Shown: positions 1 through 5,067 of the stretch, piece after piece
Position numbering within the stretch: position 1 is the first letter of the stretch
Layout: each line of letters begins with the position of its first letter
Source: Actinomycetota bacterium
Lineage (GTDB): Bacteria > Actinomycetota > Acidimicrobiia > Acidimicrobiales > JAHWKP01
DNA: 5,753 nucleotides
Assembly: GCA_019347775.1 (NCBI GenBank)
Contig: JAHWKP010000110.1
Coordinates: 1-5,753, forward strand
Direction: 5' to 3'
Position numbers and translations under genes: made by a program
Notes under the pieces: model-generated
Database searches by the model: none
Told to the model about the DNA's origin: nothing
Seen by the model: the letters and a program-made list of their open reading frames with translations, nothing else

Positions 1-607
1 ATCAACATCAACGAGATCAAGCGCCCGGAGCTCGACGCGAAGCTCGTCGCGCAGTCGATCGCCGAGCAGCTCGAGAACCGCGTCAGCTTCCGCCGCGCCA
101 TGAAGCGCGCGCTGGCCTCGGCGATGCGCTCCGGCGCGCAGGGCATCCGCATCCAGTGCGGCGGGCGGCTCGGCGGGGGCGAGATGAGCCGCTCCGAGAG
201 CTACTCCGAGGGTCGCGTGCCGCTGCACACGATCCGCGCCGACATCGACTACGGGATCGCCGAGGCGAAGACGACCTTCGGCCGGATCGGCGTCAAGGTC
301 TGGATCTATAAGGGCGACATCCTTCCCGTACTCGATCTCGGTCGACGATCGCATCGGCCAGCCGGTCGGTACTCCCGGCCCGGACGGCGAGCCCCGTCCC
401 AAGACCTTGATCACCGCGGGCGGCGGGCGACGCAAGCCGGCTGACACCGAGGGTGAAGCTCCGGGCGAGGAGCAGACCGAGGCGGCCAAGCCCATCCTTC
501 CCGAGATCGACCCCGAGATGGAGCGCCTCCTCGCCGAGGAAGAAGACATCGAGCGCCGCACTCGTGAACACCACGAGACCCCGCACATGCCGAAGGAATC
601 TGACTGA
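1..607 (+). CDS. rpsC: 30S ribosomal protein S3, 5' truncated by window edge, apparent +1 frameshift
   Basis: This encodes S3, a small-subunit head protein that lines the mRNA entry channel and binds 16S rRNA. The window opens in frame 1 at about residue 100 of the family, just after the N-terminal KH domain. The S3 C-terminal domain is clear: KRPELDAKLVAQSIAEQLE, then FRRAMKRA, GRLGGGEMSR, GRVPLHTIRADIDYG and GVKVWIYKGDILP up to base 327. In frame 1 the text then turns unlike S3 and stops at 442-444. In frame 2 a sensible S3 tail continues from TAC at 329 (YSISVDDRIGQPVG) to TGA at 605-607. Joining them gives about 201 visible residues. The last 92 or so form an extended tail that ends strongly acidic; long S3 tails are usual in Actinomycetota. 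The frame 2 stop overlaps the rplP start by one base, which supports 607 as the true end. Identity is near certain; whether the frameshift is real is open. Confidence 0.93.
323..331 (+). other. Apparent +1 frameshift site in rpsC
   Basis: The S3 reading frame must move forward by one base here. Frame 1 reads I-L-P at ATC CTT CCC (319-327), and the continuation in frame 2 begins with TAC at 329-331. Removing one C from the CCC run at 325-327 would give I-L-P-Y without any other change, so a one-base homopolymer insertion (sequencing error or mutation) is the simplest account. CCC followed by G is also a +1-slippery context in bacteria when tRNA-Pro decoding is weak, so recoding cannot be excluded from sequence alone. 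Downstream, frame 2 has the G/C-rich third codon positions of the other genes while frame 1 does not. Confidence 0.8.
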
Positions 608-1038
608 TGTTGATGCCAAAGAAGGTCAAGCACCGCAAGCAGCAGCGCGGGCGCATGACCGGCAAGGCCAAGGGCGGCACCGCGCTGAACTTCGGCGCCT
701 TCGGTTTGAAGGCGATGGAGCCGGAGCGGATCACGGCGCGCCAGATCGAAGCCTCTCGAATCGCCATGACGCGCCATGTGAAGCGTGGCGGGAAGGTGTG
801 GATCCGAGTGTTCCCCGACAAGCCCGTCACCGAGAAGCCGGCCGAGACCCGAATGGGTGCCGGAAAGGGCAACCCGGAGCACTGGGTGGCCGTCGTGCGA
901 CCTGGACGGATCATGTTCGAACTCGCAGGTGTGCCCGAGGATCTCGCCAAGGCGGCCATGGAGCGCGCCATTCAGAAGCTTCCGATCAAGGCCCGCTTCG
1001 TGGTGCGCCGCGCCCAACAGGAAGAGGTGCTGGTCTGA
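607..1038 (+). CDS. rplP: 50S ribosomal protein L16
   Basis: L16 binds 23S rRNA close to the peptidyl transferase centre and helps position tRNA in the A and P sites. The product is 143 residues, against roughly 137-144 for the family. It begins MLMPKKVKHRKQQRGRM, the conserved L16 N-terminus, which fixes the ATG at 607. Residues 42-95 carry the family core, including ITARQIEASRIAMTRHVKRGG, WIRVFPDKPVTEKP and RMGAGKGNPEHWVAVV. Arg82 in RMGAGKG aligns with the arginine that is hydroxylated in E. coli L16, though whether it is modified here is unknown. An AAGGAA Shine-Dalgarno at 593-598 lies inside the end of rpsC, 8 bases before the start. The start overlaps the rpsC stop as TGATG, so translation is probably coupled to S3; premature termination of rpsC at 444 would weaken that coupling. 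Confidence 0.98.
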   Translation: MLMPKKVKHRKQQRGRMTGKAKGGTALNFGAFGLKAMEPERITARQIEASRIAMTRHVKRGGKVWIRVFPDKPVTEKPAETRMGAGKGNPEHWVAVVRPGRIMFELAGVPEDLAKAAMERAIQKLPIKARFVVRRAQQEEVLV

Positions 1039-1295
1039 TGGCCAAGAAGACCCCCGACCTCAGGGCCCTCGACGACGACGATCTCACGACGAGACTCGAT
1101 GAGACGCGCCAGGAGCTCTTCAACCTTCGTTTCCAGCTCGTCACGGGCCAGCTGGACAACTCGGCCCGGATCAGCGCCGTGCGCCGCGAGATCGCGCGTA
1201 TTGCAACCATCCTCCGTGAGCGCGAGATCGAGGCCGCAGAAGCCCTCGAGGCCGAGGCGAAGACCGCCCGCAAGCAGGAGACGAGCAATGTCTGA
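1038..1295 (+). CDS. rpmC: 50S ribosomal protein L29
   Basis: L29 is a small helical protein on the 50S surface beside the polypeptide exit tunnel, near L23 and the docking site for trigger factor and SRP. The product is 85 residues; the family core is about 60-70. Residues 8-62 hold the two-helix hairpin, with the recognisable RQELFNLRFQLVTGQLDN and ARISAVRREIARI. After about residue 63 there is an Ala/Glu/Lys-rich helical tail (EIEAAEALEAEAKTARKQ), a common kind of actinobacterial extension. The ATG at 1038 is chosen because it overlaps the rplP stop as TGATG and follows AGGAAGAGGTG at 1019-1029. The frame stays open far upstream, but that part is rplP read out of frame. The 3' end overlaps rpsQ by 8 bases. 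Confidence 0.97.
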   Translation: MAKKTPDLRALDDDDLTTRLDETRQELFNLRFQLVTGQLDNSARISAVRREIARIATILREREIEAAEALEAEAKTARKQETSNV

Positions 1296-1572
1296 GACCA
1301 CTGAAACCGAGAAGGTGGGCCGCGAGAATCCGCGCAAGGTCCGCGAGGGCGTGGTGCTCTCCGCCAGCATGGACAAGACCCTCGTGGTGGGCGTCTCCGA
1401 TCGGGTTCGTCACCGCCGGTACGACAAGACGGTGCTGCGCACCCGCAAGCTCTACGCCCACGACCCTGGCTCGGGCGCCAAGGTCGGCGACCTGGTCCGC
1501 ATCGCTGAGACGCGGCCGATGTCCAAGCTCAAGCGCTGGCGCGTGGTCGAGATCATCGAGCAGGCGCGATGA
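1288..1572 (+). CDS. rpsQ: 30S ribosomal protein S17
   Basis: S17 is a primary 16S rRNA binding protein of the OB-fold type that nucleates the 5' domain of the 30S subunit. The product is 94 residues. Residues 16-92 match the family: RKVREGVVLSASMDKTLVV, then VRHRRYDKTVLRTRKLYAHDP, GDLVRIAETRPMSK and KRWRVVEII. The GD-x-V-x-I-x-E-x-RP-x-S stretch at 67-79 corresponds to the S17 signature. Residues 1-15 form a short polar leader, as in other actinobacterial S17 proteins. The start at 1288 is supported by AGGAG at 1276-1280, seven bases upstream; it lies 8 bases inside rpmC, so the two genes are likely coupled. In E. coli rpsQ is the last gene of the S10 operon; here it runs directly into rplN. 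Confidence 0.98.
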   Translation: MSETTETEKVGRENPRKVREGVVLSASMDKTLVVGVSDRVRHRRYDKTVLRTRKLYAHDPGSGAKVGDLVRIAETRPMSKLKRWRVVEIIEQAR

Positions 1573-1937
1573 TTCAGCAGGAATCGCGCCTTCGGGTGGC
1601 CGATAACTCGGGAGCCAAGGAAGTGCTCTGCATCAAGGTGCTCGGCGGTTCGCGTCGCCGCTATGCCTCGATCGGCGACATCTTCGTCGGCACCGTGAAG
1701 GACGCCCTGCCCGGCGCCGCAGTCAAGAAGGGCGACGTCGTGAAGTGCGTCGTCGTCCGCACCAAGAAGGAAAAGCGCCGTCCCGACGGCAGCTATATCC
1801 GTTTCGATGAGAACGCTGCCGTGCTCATCAACGACCAGGAGCAGCCCCGCGGCACCCGCATCTTCGGACCGGTCGGCCGTGAGCTGCGCGACAAGAAGTT
1901 CATGCGAATCATCTCTCTCGCTCCCGAGGTGCTCTAA
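1569..1937 (+). CDS. rplN: 50S ribosomal protein L14
   Basis: L14 sits at the subunit interface of the 50S, contacts 16S rRNA helix 14 and is the binding site of the silencing factor RsfS in other bacteria. The product is 122 residues, exactly the usual length. It begins MIQQESRLRVADNSGAKE, as almost all bacterial L14 proteins do. The signature region lies at residues 55-83 (GDVVKCVVVRTKKEKRRPDG, then YIRFDENA), followed by RGTRIFGPVGRELR and a FMRIISLAPEVL terminus. The ATG overlaps the rpsQ stop as ATGA (4 bases). Only a weak purine stretch (GAGCAGG, 1558-1564) precedes it, so initiation may rely on coupling to S17. This is where a separate spc operon would begin in E. coli. Confidence 0.99.
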   Translation: MIQQESRLRVADNSGAKEVLCIKVLGGSRRRYASIGDIFVGTVKDALPGAAVKKGDVVKCVVVRTKKEKRRPDGSYIRFDENAAVLINDQEQPRGTRIFGPVGRELRDKKFMRIISLAPEVL

Positions 1938-2261
1938 ATGAAGATCAAGAAGGGTGACATGGTGGAGGTCCTCACCGGAAAGGACCGCGGCAAGCGCGGC
2001 GAAGTCATGCGCGCCATTCCCAAGGCCGACAAGGTGATCGTCGACGGCGTCAACCAGGTGAAGAAGCACCAGCGCGCCACCAGGGCCACCATGCAGGGAG
2101 GGATCATCGACAAGGACATGCCGCTTCCGGTCGCCAACGTGGCGATCGTGTGCCCCAACTGCGGACCGACCCGCATCGGATACCGGGTCGAGTCCACCGA
2201 CGGCAGGCAGGACCGCGCCACCAAGCAACGGATCTGTCGCAAATGCGGGGGTGAGCTCTAG
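1938..2261 (+). CDS. rplX: 50S ribosomal protein L24, four-cysteine form
   Basis: L24 is an early assembly-initiator protein that binds the 5' domain of 23S rRNA and lies near the exit tunnel. The product is 107 residues. The N-terminal KOW domain is clear at residues 2-35 (MKIKKGDMVEVLTGKDRGKR, then GEVMRAIPKADKVIVDGVN). The middle has the typical GGIIDKDMPLPVANVAIV. The C-terminal part carries two CxxC pairs, C72-P-N-C75 and C100-R-K-C103, flanking GPTRIGYRVE; this is a zinc-knuckle-like form seen in some L24 lineages and lost in others. Zinc binding is inferred from the cysteines only. The ATG directly abuts the rplN stop (no gap) and follows GAGGTG at 1926-1931. The stop in turn abuts the rplE start. 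Confidence 0.98.
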   Translation: MKIKKGDMVEVLTGKDRGKRGEVMRAIPKADKVIVDGVNQVKKHQRATRATMQGGIIDKDMPLPVANVAIVCPNCGPTRIGYRVESTDGRQDRATKQRICRKCGGEL

Positions 2262-2275
2262 ATGGCCGCCCCCGC
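2245..2275 (+). promoter_or_regulatory. Putative hairpin over the rplE ribosome binding site
   Basis: GCGGGGG at 2245-2251 is exactly complementary to CCCCCGC at 2269-2275. The stem can grow inward by a U-G pair (2252/2268) and a G-C pair (2253/2267). With A2254 bulged, G2255-C2266 and C2256-G2265 could pair as well. The 5' arm contains the Shine-Dalgarno-like GGGGGTGA (2247-2254), and the rplE ATG (2262-2264) sits in the apical part, so the folded RNA would hide both start signals. In E. coli, S8 represses the spc mRNA by binding at the rplE start, so the position is suggestive. A role in S8 control is inference; GC-rich DNA makes short hairpins common. Confidence 0.4.
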
Positions 2276-2831
2276 CGTGGTCCGCCCCCGCCTGAAGGAG
2301 CGTTACGAGTCCGAGATTCGTCCGCAGCTCCAGGAGACGCTCGGCCTCGGCAACATCATGGAGGTCCCGCGTCTGTCGAAGATCGTGATCAACATGGGTG
2401 TCGGCCGCGCCACCATCCAGGCCTCTCTGCTCGAGGGTGCAATCGCTGACATGACCCTCATCGCAGGGCAGAAGCCGCTGGTGACCCGTGCTCGTCGCTC
2501 GGTCGCGGGGTTCAAGCTCCGTGAGGGCAACCCCATCGGGGTCAAGGCCACGCTTCGGGGTCCGCGGATGTGGGAGTTCTACGACCGGCTGGTCAGCTTG
2601 GCGATCCCGCGAATCCGCGACTTCCGCGGCCTGCCACGCAATTCCTTCGACGGCCGCGGCAACTACACCTTCGGGATCACCGAACAGGTCATCTTCCCCG
2701 AAATCAACTACGACAAGATCGACTCTGTCCGAGGGATGGACATCACCCTCGTGACCACAGCCCGTACCGATGCCGAAGGCCGCTCGTTGCTCGAGTCCCT
2801 CGGCTTCCCGTTTAAGCGTGAGGACACCTAG
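2262..2831 (+). CDS. rplE: 50S ribosomal protein L5
   Basis: L5 binds 5S rRNA, with L18 and (in many bacteria) L25, in the central protuberance and contacts P-site tRNA and S13. The product is 189 residues, a few longer than the usual 179-187 because of the short leader MAAPAVVRP. Family blocks run in order: RLKERYESEI (10-19), VPRLSKIVINMGVGRA (35-50), the L5 signature LIAGQKPLVTRARRSVAGFK (66-85), REGNPIGVKATLRG (87-100), RIRDFRGLPRNSFDGRGNYT (117-136) and FGITEQVIFPEI (137-148), with GMDITLVTTA near the end. The start is the ATG immediately after the rplX TAG, with no gap, preceded by GGGGGTGA. That start lies within a possible hairpin, so L5 may be the control point of the downstream genes. 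Confidence 0.98.
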   Translation: MAAPAVVRPRLKERYESEIRPQLQETLGLGNIMEVPRLSKIVINMGVGRATIQASLLEGAIADMTLIAGQKPLVTRARRSVAGFKLREGNPIGVKATLRGPRMWEFYDRLVSLAIPRIRDFRGLPRNSFDGRGNYTFGITEQVIFPEINYDKIDSVRGMDITLVTTARTDAEGRSLLESLGFPFKREDT

Positions 2832-3016
2832 TGGCCAAGAAGGCACTTGTTCAGAAGCAGCAGAAAAAGCCCAAGTTCAAGGTGCGGGGTTACACCCGTT
2901 GTAGGCGCTGTGGGCGGCCGAGGGCCGTCTACCGCAAGTTCGGGCTATGCCGTATCTGTCTGCGCGAGCTGGTTCACGCCGGGGAGATTCCTGGCGTCAG
3001 CAAGGCCAGCTGGTAG
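2831..3016 (+). CDS. rpsZ: 30S ribosomal protein S14, zinc-binding type
   Basis: S14 is a late-assembling protein of the 30S head, in contact with S3, S10 and 16S rRNA. The product is 61 residues, the length of the short zinc-binding (C+) form, rather than the roughly 90-100 residue zinc-free form. The zinc ribbon is intact: Cys24, Cys27, Cys40 and Cys43, spaced CxxC-x12-CxxC, within YTRCRRCGRPRAVYRKFGLC, followed by RICLRELVHAGEIPGVSKASW, the standard C-terminus. The start is GTG at 2831, overlapping the rplE stop as TAGTG, with GAGGA at 2820-2824 upstream. Organisms with this form often keep a zinc-independent paralogue elsewhere that is induced under zinc starvation; none is visible here. 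The gene may equally be annotated rpsN. Confidence 0.98.
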   Translation: MAKKALVQKQQKKPKFKVRGYTRCRRCGRPRAVYRKFGLCRICLRELVHAGEIPGVSKASW

Positions 3017-3027
3017 GGGGTGAAGAG

Positions 3028-3429
3028 ATGACGATGACCGATCCCGTTGCCGACATGCTCACGCGCATTCGCAACGCCAACGTCGCCATGCACGACACGG
3101 TGCGGATGCCTTCTTCGAAGTTGAAGGAGGCTCTTGCCGACCTGCTCGCCCGCGAGGGCTACATCGGTGGGTTTGAGGTCAGCGAAGGCGACGGCCCCGG
3201 CCGCACGCTCGAGATCACCCTCAAGTACTCCACCGACCGCGCCCGCAGCATCTCCGGCATTCGCCGTATCTCGAAGCCCGGTCTGCGTGTGTACACCAAG
3301 TCGACCCGGCTTCCCCGAGTCCTCGGCGGGATGGGCGTAGCCGTCCTCTCGACGAGCCAGGGCCTGATGACCGACAAGGAAGCCCGCAAAAAGAAAGTCG
3401 GCGGAGAAATCCTCTGCTACGTGTGGTGA
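3028..3429 (+). CDS. rpsH: 30S ribosomal protein S8
   Basis: S8 is a primary 16S rRNA binder (helix 21 region) needed for assembly of the central domain, and it is the translational repressor of the spc operon in E. coli. The product is 133 residues, close to the usual 130-132. It begins MTMTDPVADMLTRIRNAN, the family N-terminus, and ends with the S8 signature GVAVLSTSQGLMTDKEARKK followed by VGGEILCYVW. The frame is open upstream to 2947, but that part is rpsZ out of frame. ATG at 3028 is preferred because GGGGGTGA (3016-3023) lies just upstream; ATG at 3034 (MTDP) is the alternative. The gap after rpsZ is 11 bases. The same GGGGGTGA octamer precedes rplE, the gene whose mRNA S8 is expected to bind. 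Confidence 0.98.
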   Translation: MTMTDPVADMLTRIRNANVAMHDTVRMPSSKLKEALADLLAREGYIGGFEVSEGDGPGRTLEITLKYSTDRARSISGIRRISKPGLRVYTKSTRLPRVLGGMGVAVLSTSQGLMTDKEARKKKVGGEILCYVW

Positions 3430-3436
3430 GAGAGAT

Positions 3437-3976
3437 ATGTCGAGAGTAGGTAAGGACCCCATTCCCGTGCCCGACGGCGTCAAGGTCGACATCGCCGGGT
3501 CCCAGGTGACTGTTACCGGGCCGCAAGGAAAGCTGGAGCACACGTTGCCGCCGGGTATATCGGCGCGCGCCGAGGACTCGACGGTGCTGGTCGAGCGCGG
3601 CGACGACCAGCGCAACCACCGCGCCCTGCACGGGCTCTCGCGCGCCCTGGTGGCCAACATGGTCACCGGTGTGAGCGCCGGGTTCAAGAAAGACCTGGAG
3701 ATCGTGGGCGTGGGGTATCGAGCCACGGCGCAAGGACCCAAGAAGCTGGAACTCGCTCTCGGCTTCAGCCACCCGGTCGTAGTCGAGGCCCCCGAAGGCA
3801 TCGATTTCGAGGTGCCCGCCCCCACGCGGATCACGGTCAAGGGGATCGACCGGCAACTCGTCGGCCAGATCGCCGCCGATATCCGCAAGCTCCGTAAGCC
3901 CGAGCCCTACAAGGGCAAGGGCGTCCGTTACGCCGGCGAGCACGTCCGCCGCAAGGCCGGGAAGGCTGCCAAGTGA
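3437..3976 (+). CDS. rplF: 50S ribosomal protein L6
   Basis: L6 lies at the base of the L7/L12 stalk, binding 23S rRNA near the sarcin-ricin loop and thus the elongation factor site. The product is 179 residues, a normal length. It consists of the two duplicated L6 domains, about residues 8-82 and 83-170. Visible blocks are MSRVGKDPIPVPDGV, VTVTGPQGKLEHTLP, GLSRALVANMVTGVSAGFKK, LEIVGVGYRA and FSHPVVVEAPEGI. The C-terminal signature at 155-169 is PEPYKGKGVRYAGEH, followed by VRRKAGKAAK. The ATG follows the rpsH stop by 7 bases, with only a weak purine run (GAGAGAG) upstream. The stop overlaps the rplR GTG start by four bases (GTGA). Confidence 0.98.
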   Translation: MSRVGKDPIPVPDGVKVDIAGSQVTVTGPQGKLEHTLPPGISARAEDSTVLVERGDDQRNHRALHGLSRALVANMVTGVSAGFKKDLEIVGVGYRATAQGPKKLELALGFSHPVVVEAPEGIDFEVPAPTRITVKGIDRQLVGQIAADIRKLRKPEPYKGKGVRYAGEHVRRKAGKAAK

Positions 3977-4332
3977 CAGTTTCCAATCGAACCGAAGCGC
4001 GGATTCGGCGCCACCGCCGAGTCCGCAAGAACGTGGCCGGGACGCCCGAGCGGCCCCGGCTGGCCGTGTTCCGCTCGAACCGGCACGTCGTCGCGCAAGT
4101 CATCGACGATGCATCGGGGCGCACGCTGGTATCCGCGTCGACGCTCGAGGCCGACGTGCGCGCGGCTGGACCCGCCAATAAGGAAGCGGCCGCCAAAGTA
4201 GGCCGGCTGCTGGCCGAGAGGGCCAAGGCAGCGGGCATAGAAAAGGTCGTCTTCGATCGAGGCGGTTTCAGATATCACGGAGCGGTGGCCGCGGTGGCCG
4301 ACGCCGCCCGCGAGGGAGGCATCGAGCTCTAA
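3973..4332 (+). CDS. rplR: 50S ribosomal protein L18
   Basis: L18 binds 5S rRNA together with L5 and carries it into the central protuberance of the 50S subunit. The product is 119 residues, typical for the family. The basic N-terminus (RTEARIRRHRRVRKNVAGT, about residues 6-24) is followed by PERPRLAVFRSNRHVVAQVI, DDASGRTLVSAST and a helical region containing NKEAAAKVGRLLAERA. The conserved ending is VVFDRGGFRYHG (92-103) then ADAAREGGIEL. The start is GTG at 3973, overlapping the rplF stop; it is chosen because GAAGG at 3961-3965 is well spaced and no nearer ATG preserves the basic N-terminus. The stop overlaps the rpsE start as TAATG. Confidence 0.98.
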   Translation: MTVSNRTEARIRRHRRVRKNVAGTPERPRLAVFRSNRHVVAQVIDDASGRTLVSASTLEADVRAAGPANKEAAAKVGRLLAERAKAAGIEKVVFDRGGFRYHGAVAAVADAAREGGIEL

Positions 4333-4883
4333 TGGCAGACCAGTTCGAAGAGAGAAGTCTGGGACGCCCCAACCGCGTCGCCAAGGTCGTGCGCGGCGGA
4401 CGGCGTTTCAGCTTCGCCGCGCTCATGGTCGTAGGTGACGGCCGGGGCCGCGTCGGCTTGGGCAAGGGCAAGGCGAAGGAAGTCGCGGTGGCCATGCAGA
4501 AGGCCGCCGAGGACGCCCGCCGCAACGTGTTCGAGGTGCCCCTCGCGGGCACGACCATCAGTCATCCCGTCATCGGCGAGGCCGGAGCCGGCCGCGTGAT
4601 GCTGAAGCCGGCCTCTCCTGGTACCGGCGTCATCGCCGGCGGAGCGGCTCGCACCATCCTCGAGGTCGCCGGAGTTCACGACGTGCTGGCCAAGTCCCTG
4701 GGATCCTCCAACAAGGTCAACGTCGCCCACGCCACCATCGCTGGGCTCAAGGCCCTGAAGTCGCCCGACGACGTAGCCAAGGCCCGAGGCAAGTCCCCCG
4801 AAGAGGTCACTCCCGCGGGAGTTCTGCGGGCCTACCGCGAATCCAAGCGCGACAACCAGCGTTCTGGCGAGGACGTGGCCTGA
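4332..4883 (+). CDS. rpsE: 30S ribosomal protein S5
   Basis: S5 contributes to decoding accuracy and, with S3 and S4, to the mRNA entry site helicase. The product is 183 residues, somewhat longer than the E. coli protein (about 166). The N-terminal double-stranded RNA-binding domain spans about residues 16-80: VAKVVRGGRRFSFAALMVVG, DGRGRVGLGKGKAKEV and AMQKAAEDARRN. The C-terminal domain follows with VMLKPASPGTGVIAGGAART, EVAGVHDVLAKSLGS and NVAHATIAGLKAL. The glycine-rich loop around residues 20-28 (RGGRRFSFA) is where spectinomycin-resistance changes occur in E. coli; I see nothing abnormal there. The last 25 or so residues are a charged tail. The ATG overlaps the rplR stop by one base; GGGAGG at 4314-4319 is the nearest Shine-Dalgarno. 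Confidence 0.98.
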   Translation: MADQFEERSLGRPNRVAKVVRGGRRFSFAALMVVGDGRGRVGLGKGKAKEVAVAMQKAAEDARRNVFEVPLAGTTISHPVIGEAGAGRVMLKPASPGTGVIAGGAARTILEVAGVHDVLAKSLGSSNKVNVAHATIAGLKALKSPDDVAKARGKSPEEVTPAGVLRAYRESKRDNQRSGEDVA

Positions 4884-5065
4884 TGGCGAAGCTCAAGGTC
4901 ACCCAGATCCGCTCTGCCATCGGCACGAAGCCGAAGCACCGCGGCACGCTCCGCGCCCTCGGGCTGCGGGGCATCGGCCGCACCAACGTGCTCGAAGACA
5001 AGCCTGATGTGCGCGGGATGATCGCTCGCGTACCGCACCTGATCACCGTCGAGGAACAGGACTAG
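4883..5065 (+). CDS. rpmD: 50S ribosomal protein L30
   Basis: L30 is a small 23S rRNA-binding protein of the 50S subunit, absent from some bacterial lineages. The product is 60 residues, exactly the bacterial short form. The sequence MAKLKVTQIRSAIGTKPKHR, then GTLRALGLRGIGRTNVLEDK and PDVRGMIARVPHLITVEE, matches the family from end to end, including the conserved LGLRGIGRT turn (about 26-34). The ATG overlaps the rpsE stop as TGATG, with GAGGA at 4869-4873 nine bases ahead. Its stop is two bases before the rplO start, in the usual rpsE-rpmD-rplO order. Confidence 0.98.
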   Translation: MAKLKVTQIRSAIGTKPKHRGTLRALGLRGIGRTNVLEDKPDVRGMIARVPHLITVEEQD

Positions 5066-5067
5066 CA

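Noticed and set aside
328..444. Frame 1 continuation of rpsC to the TGA at 442-444 as the true S3 end
   Set aside because: The residues are unlike S3 tails and third codon positions lose their G/C bias, while frame 2 regains both and ends at the coupled rplP junction.
453..1037. In-frame upstream extension of rpmC over the whole of rplP
   Set aside because: This part is rplP and the rpsC tail read out of frame; L29 homology begins only at the ATG at 1038, which has its own ribosome binding site.
1452..2846. 464-codon open frame on the minus strand opposite rpsQ, rplN, rplX and rplE
   Set aside because: The plus strand holds four unmistakable ribosomal protein genes. Long antisense frames are expected in GC-rich coding DNA, and the translation has a low-complexity, His/Leu/Asp/Val-rich composition typical of such shadows.
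2947..3027. Upstream extension of rpsH into rpsZ
   Set aside because: The extra residues are rpsZ out of frame and include no S8 homology; the start at 3028 has a strong Shine-Dalgarno and gives the standard length.
2974..3943. Two long overlapping minus-strand frames (304 and 240 codons) opposite rpsH and rplF
   Set aside because: They are antisense shadows of conserved genes, overlap each other in different frames, and show no recognisable protein features.
4578..4639. Inverted repeats inside rpsE: GAGGCCGG at 4578-4585 with CCGGCCTC at 4608-4615, and CCGGCG/CGCCGG around 4630-4633
   Set aside because: They are short, purely GC, lie in well-conserved S5 codons and sit away from any gene boundary. 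They show the background level of chance hairpins here, against which the rplE and rplO structures should be judged.
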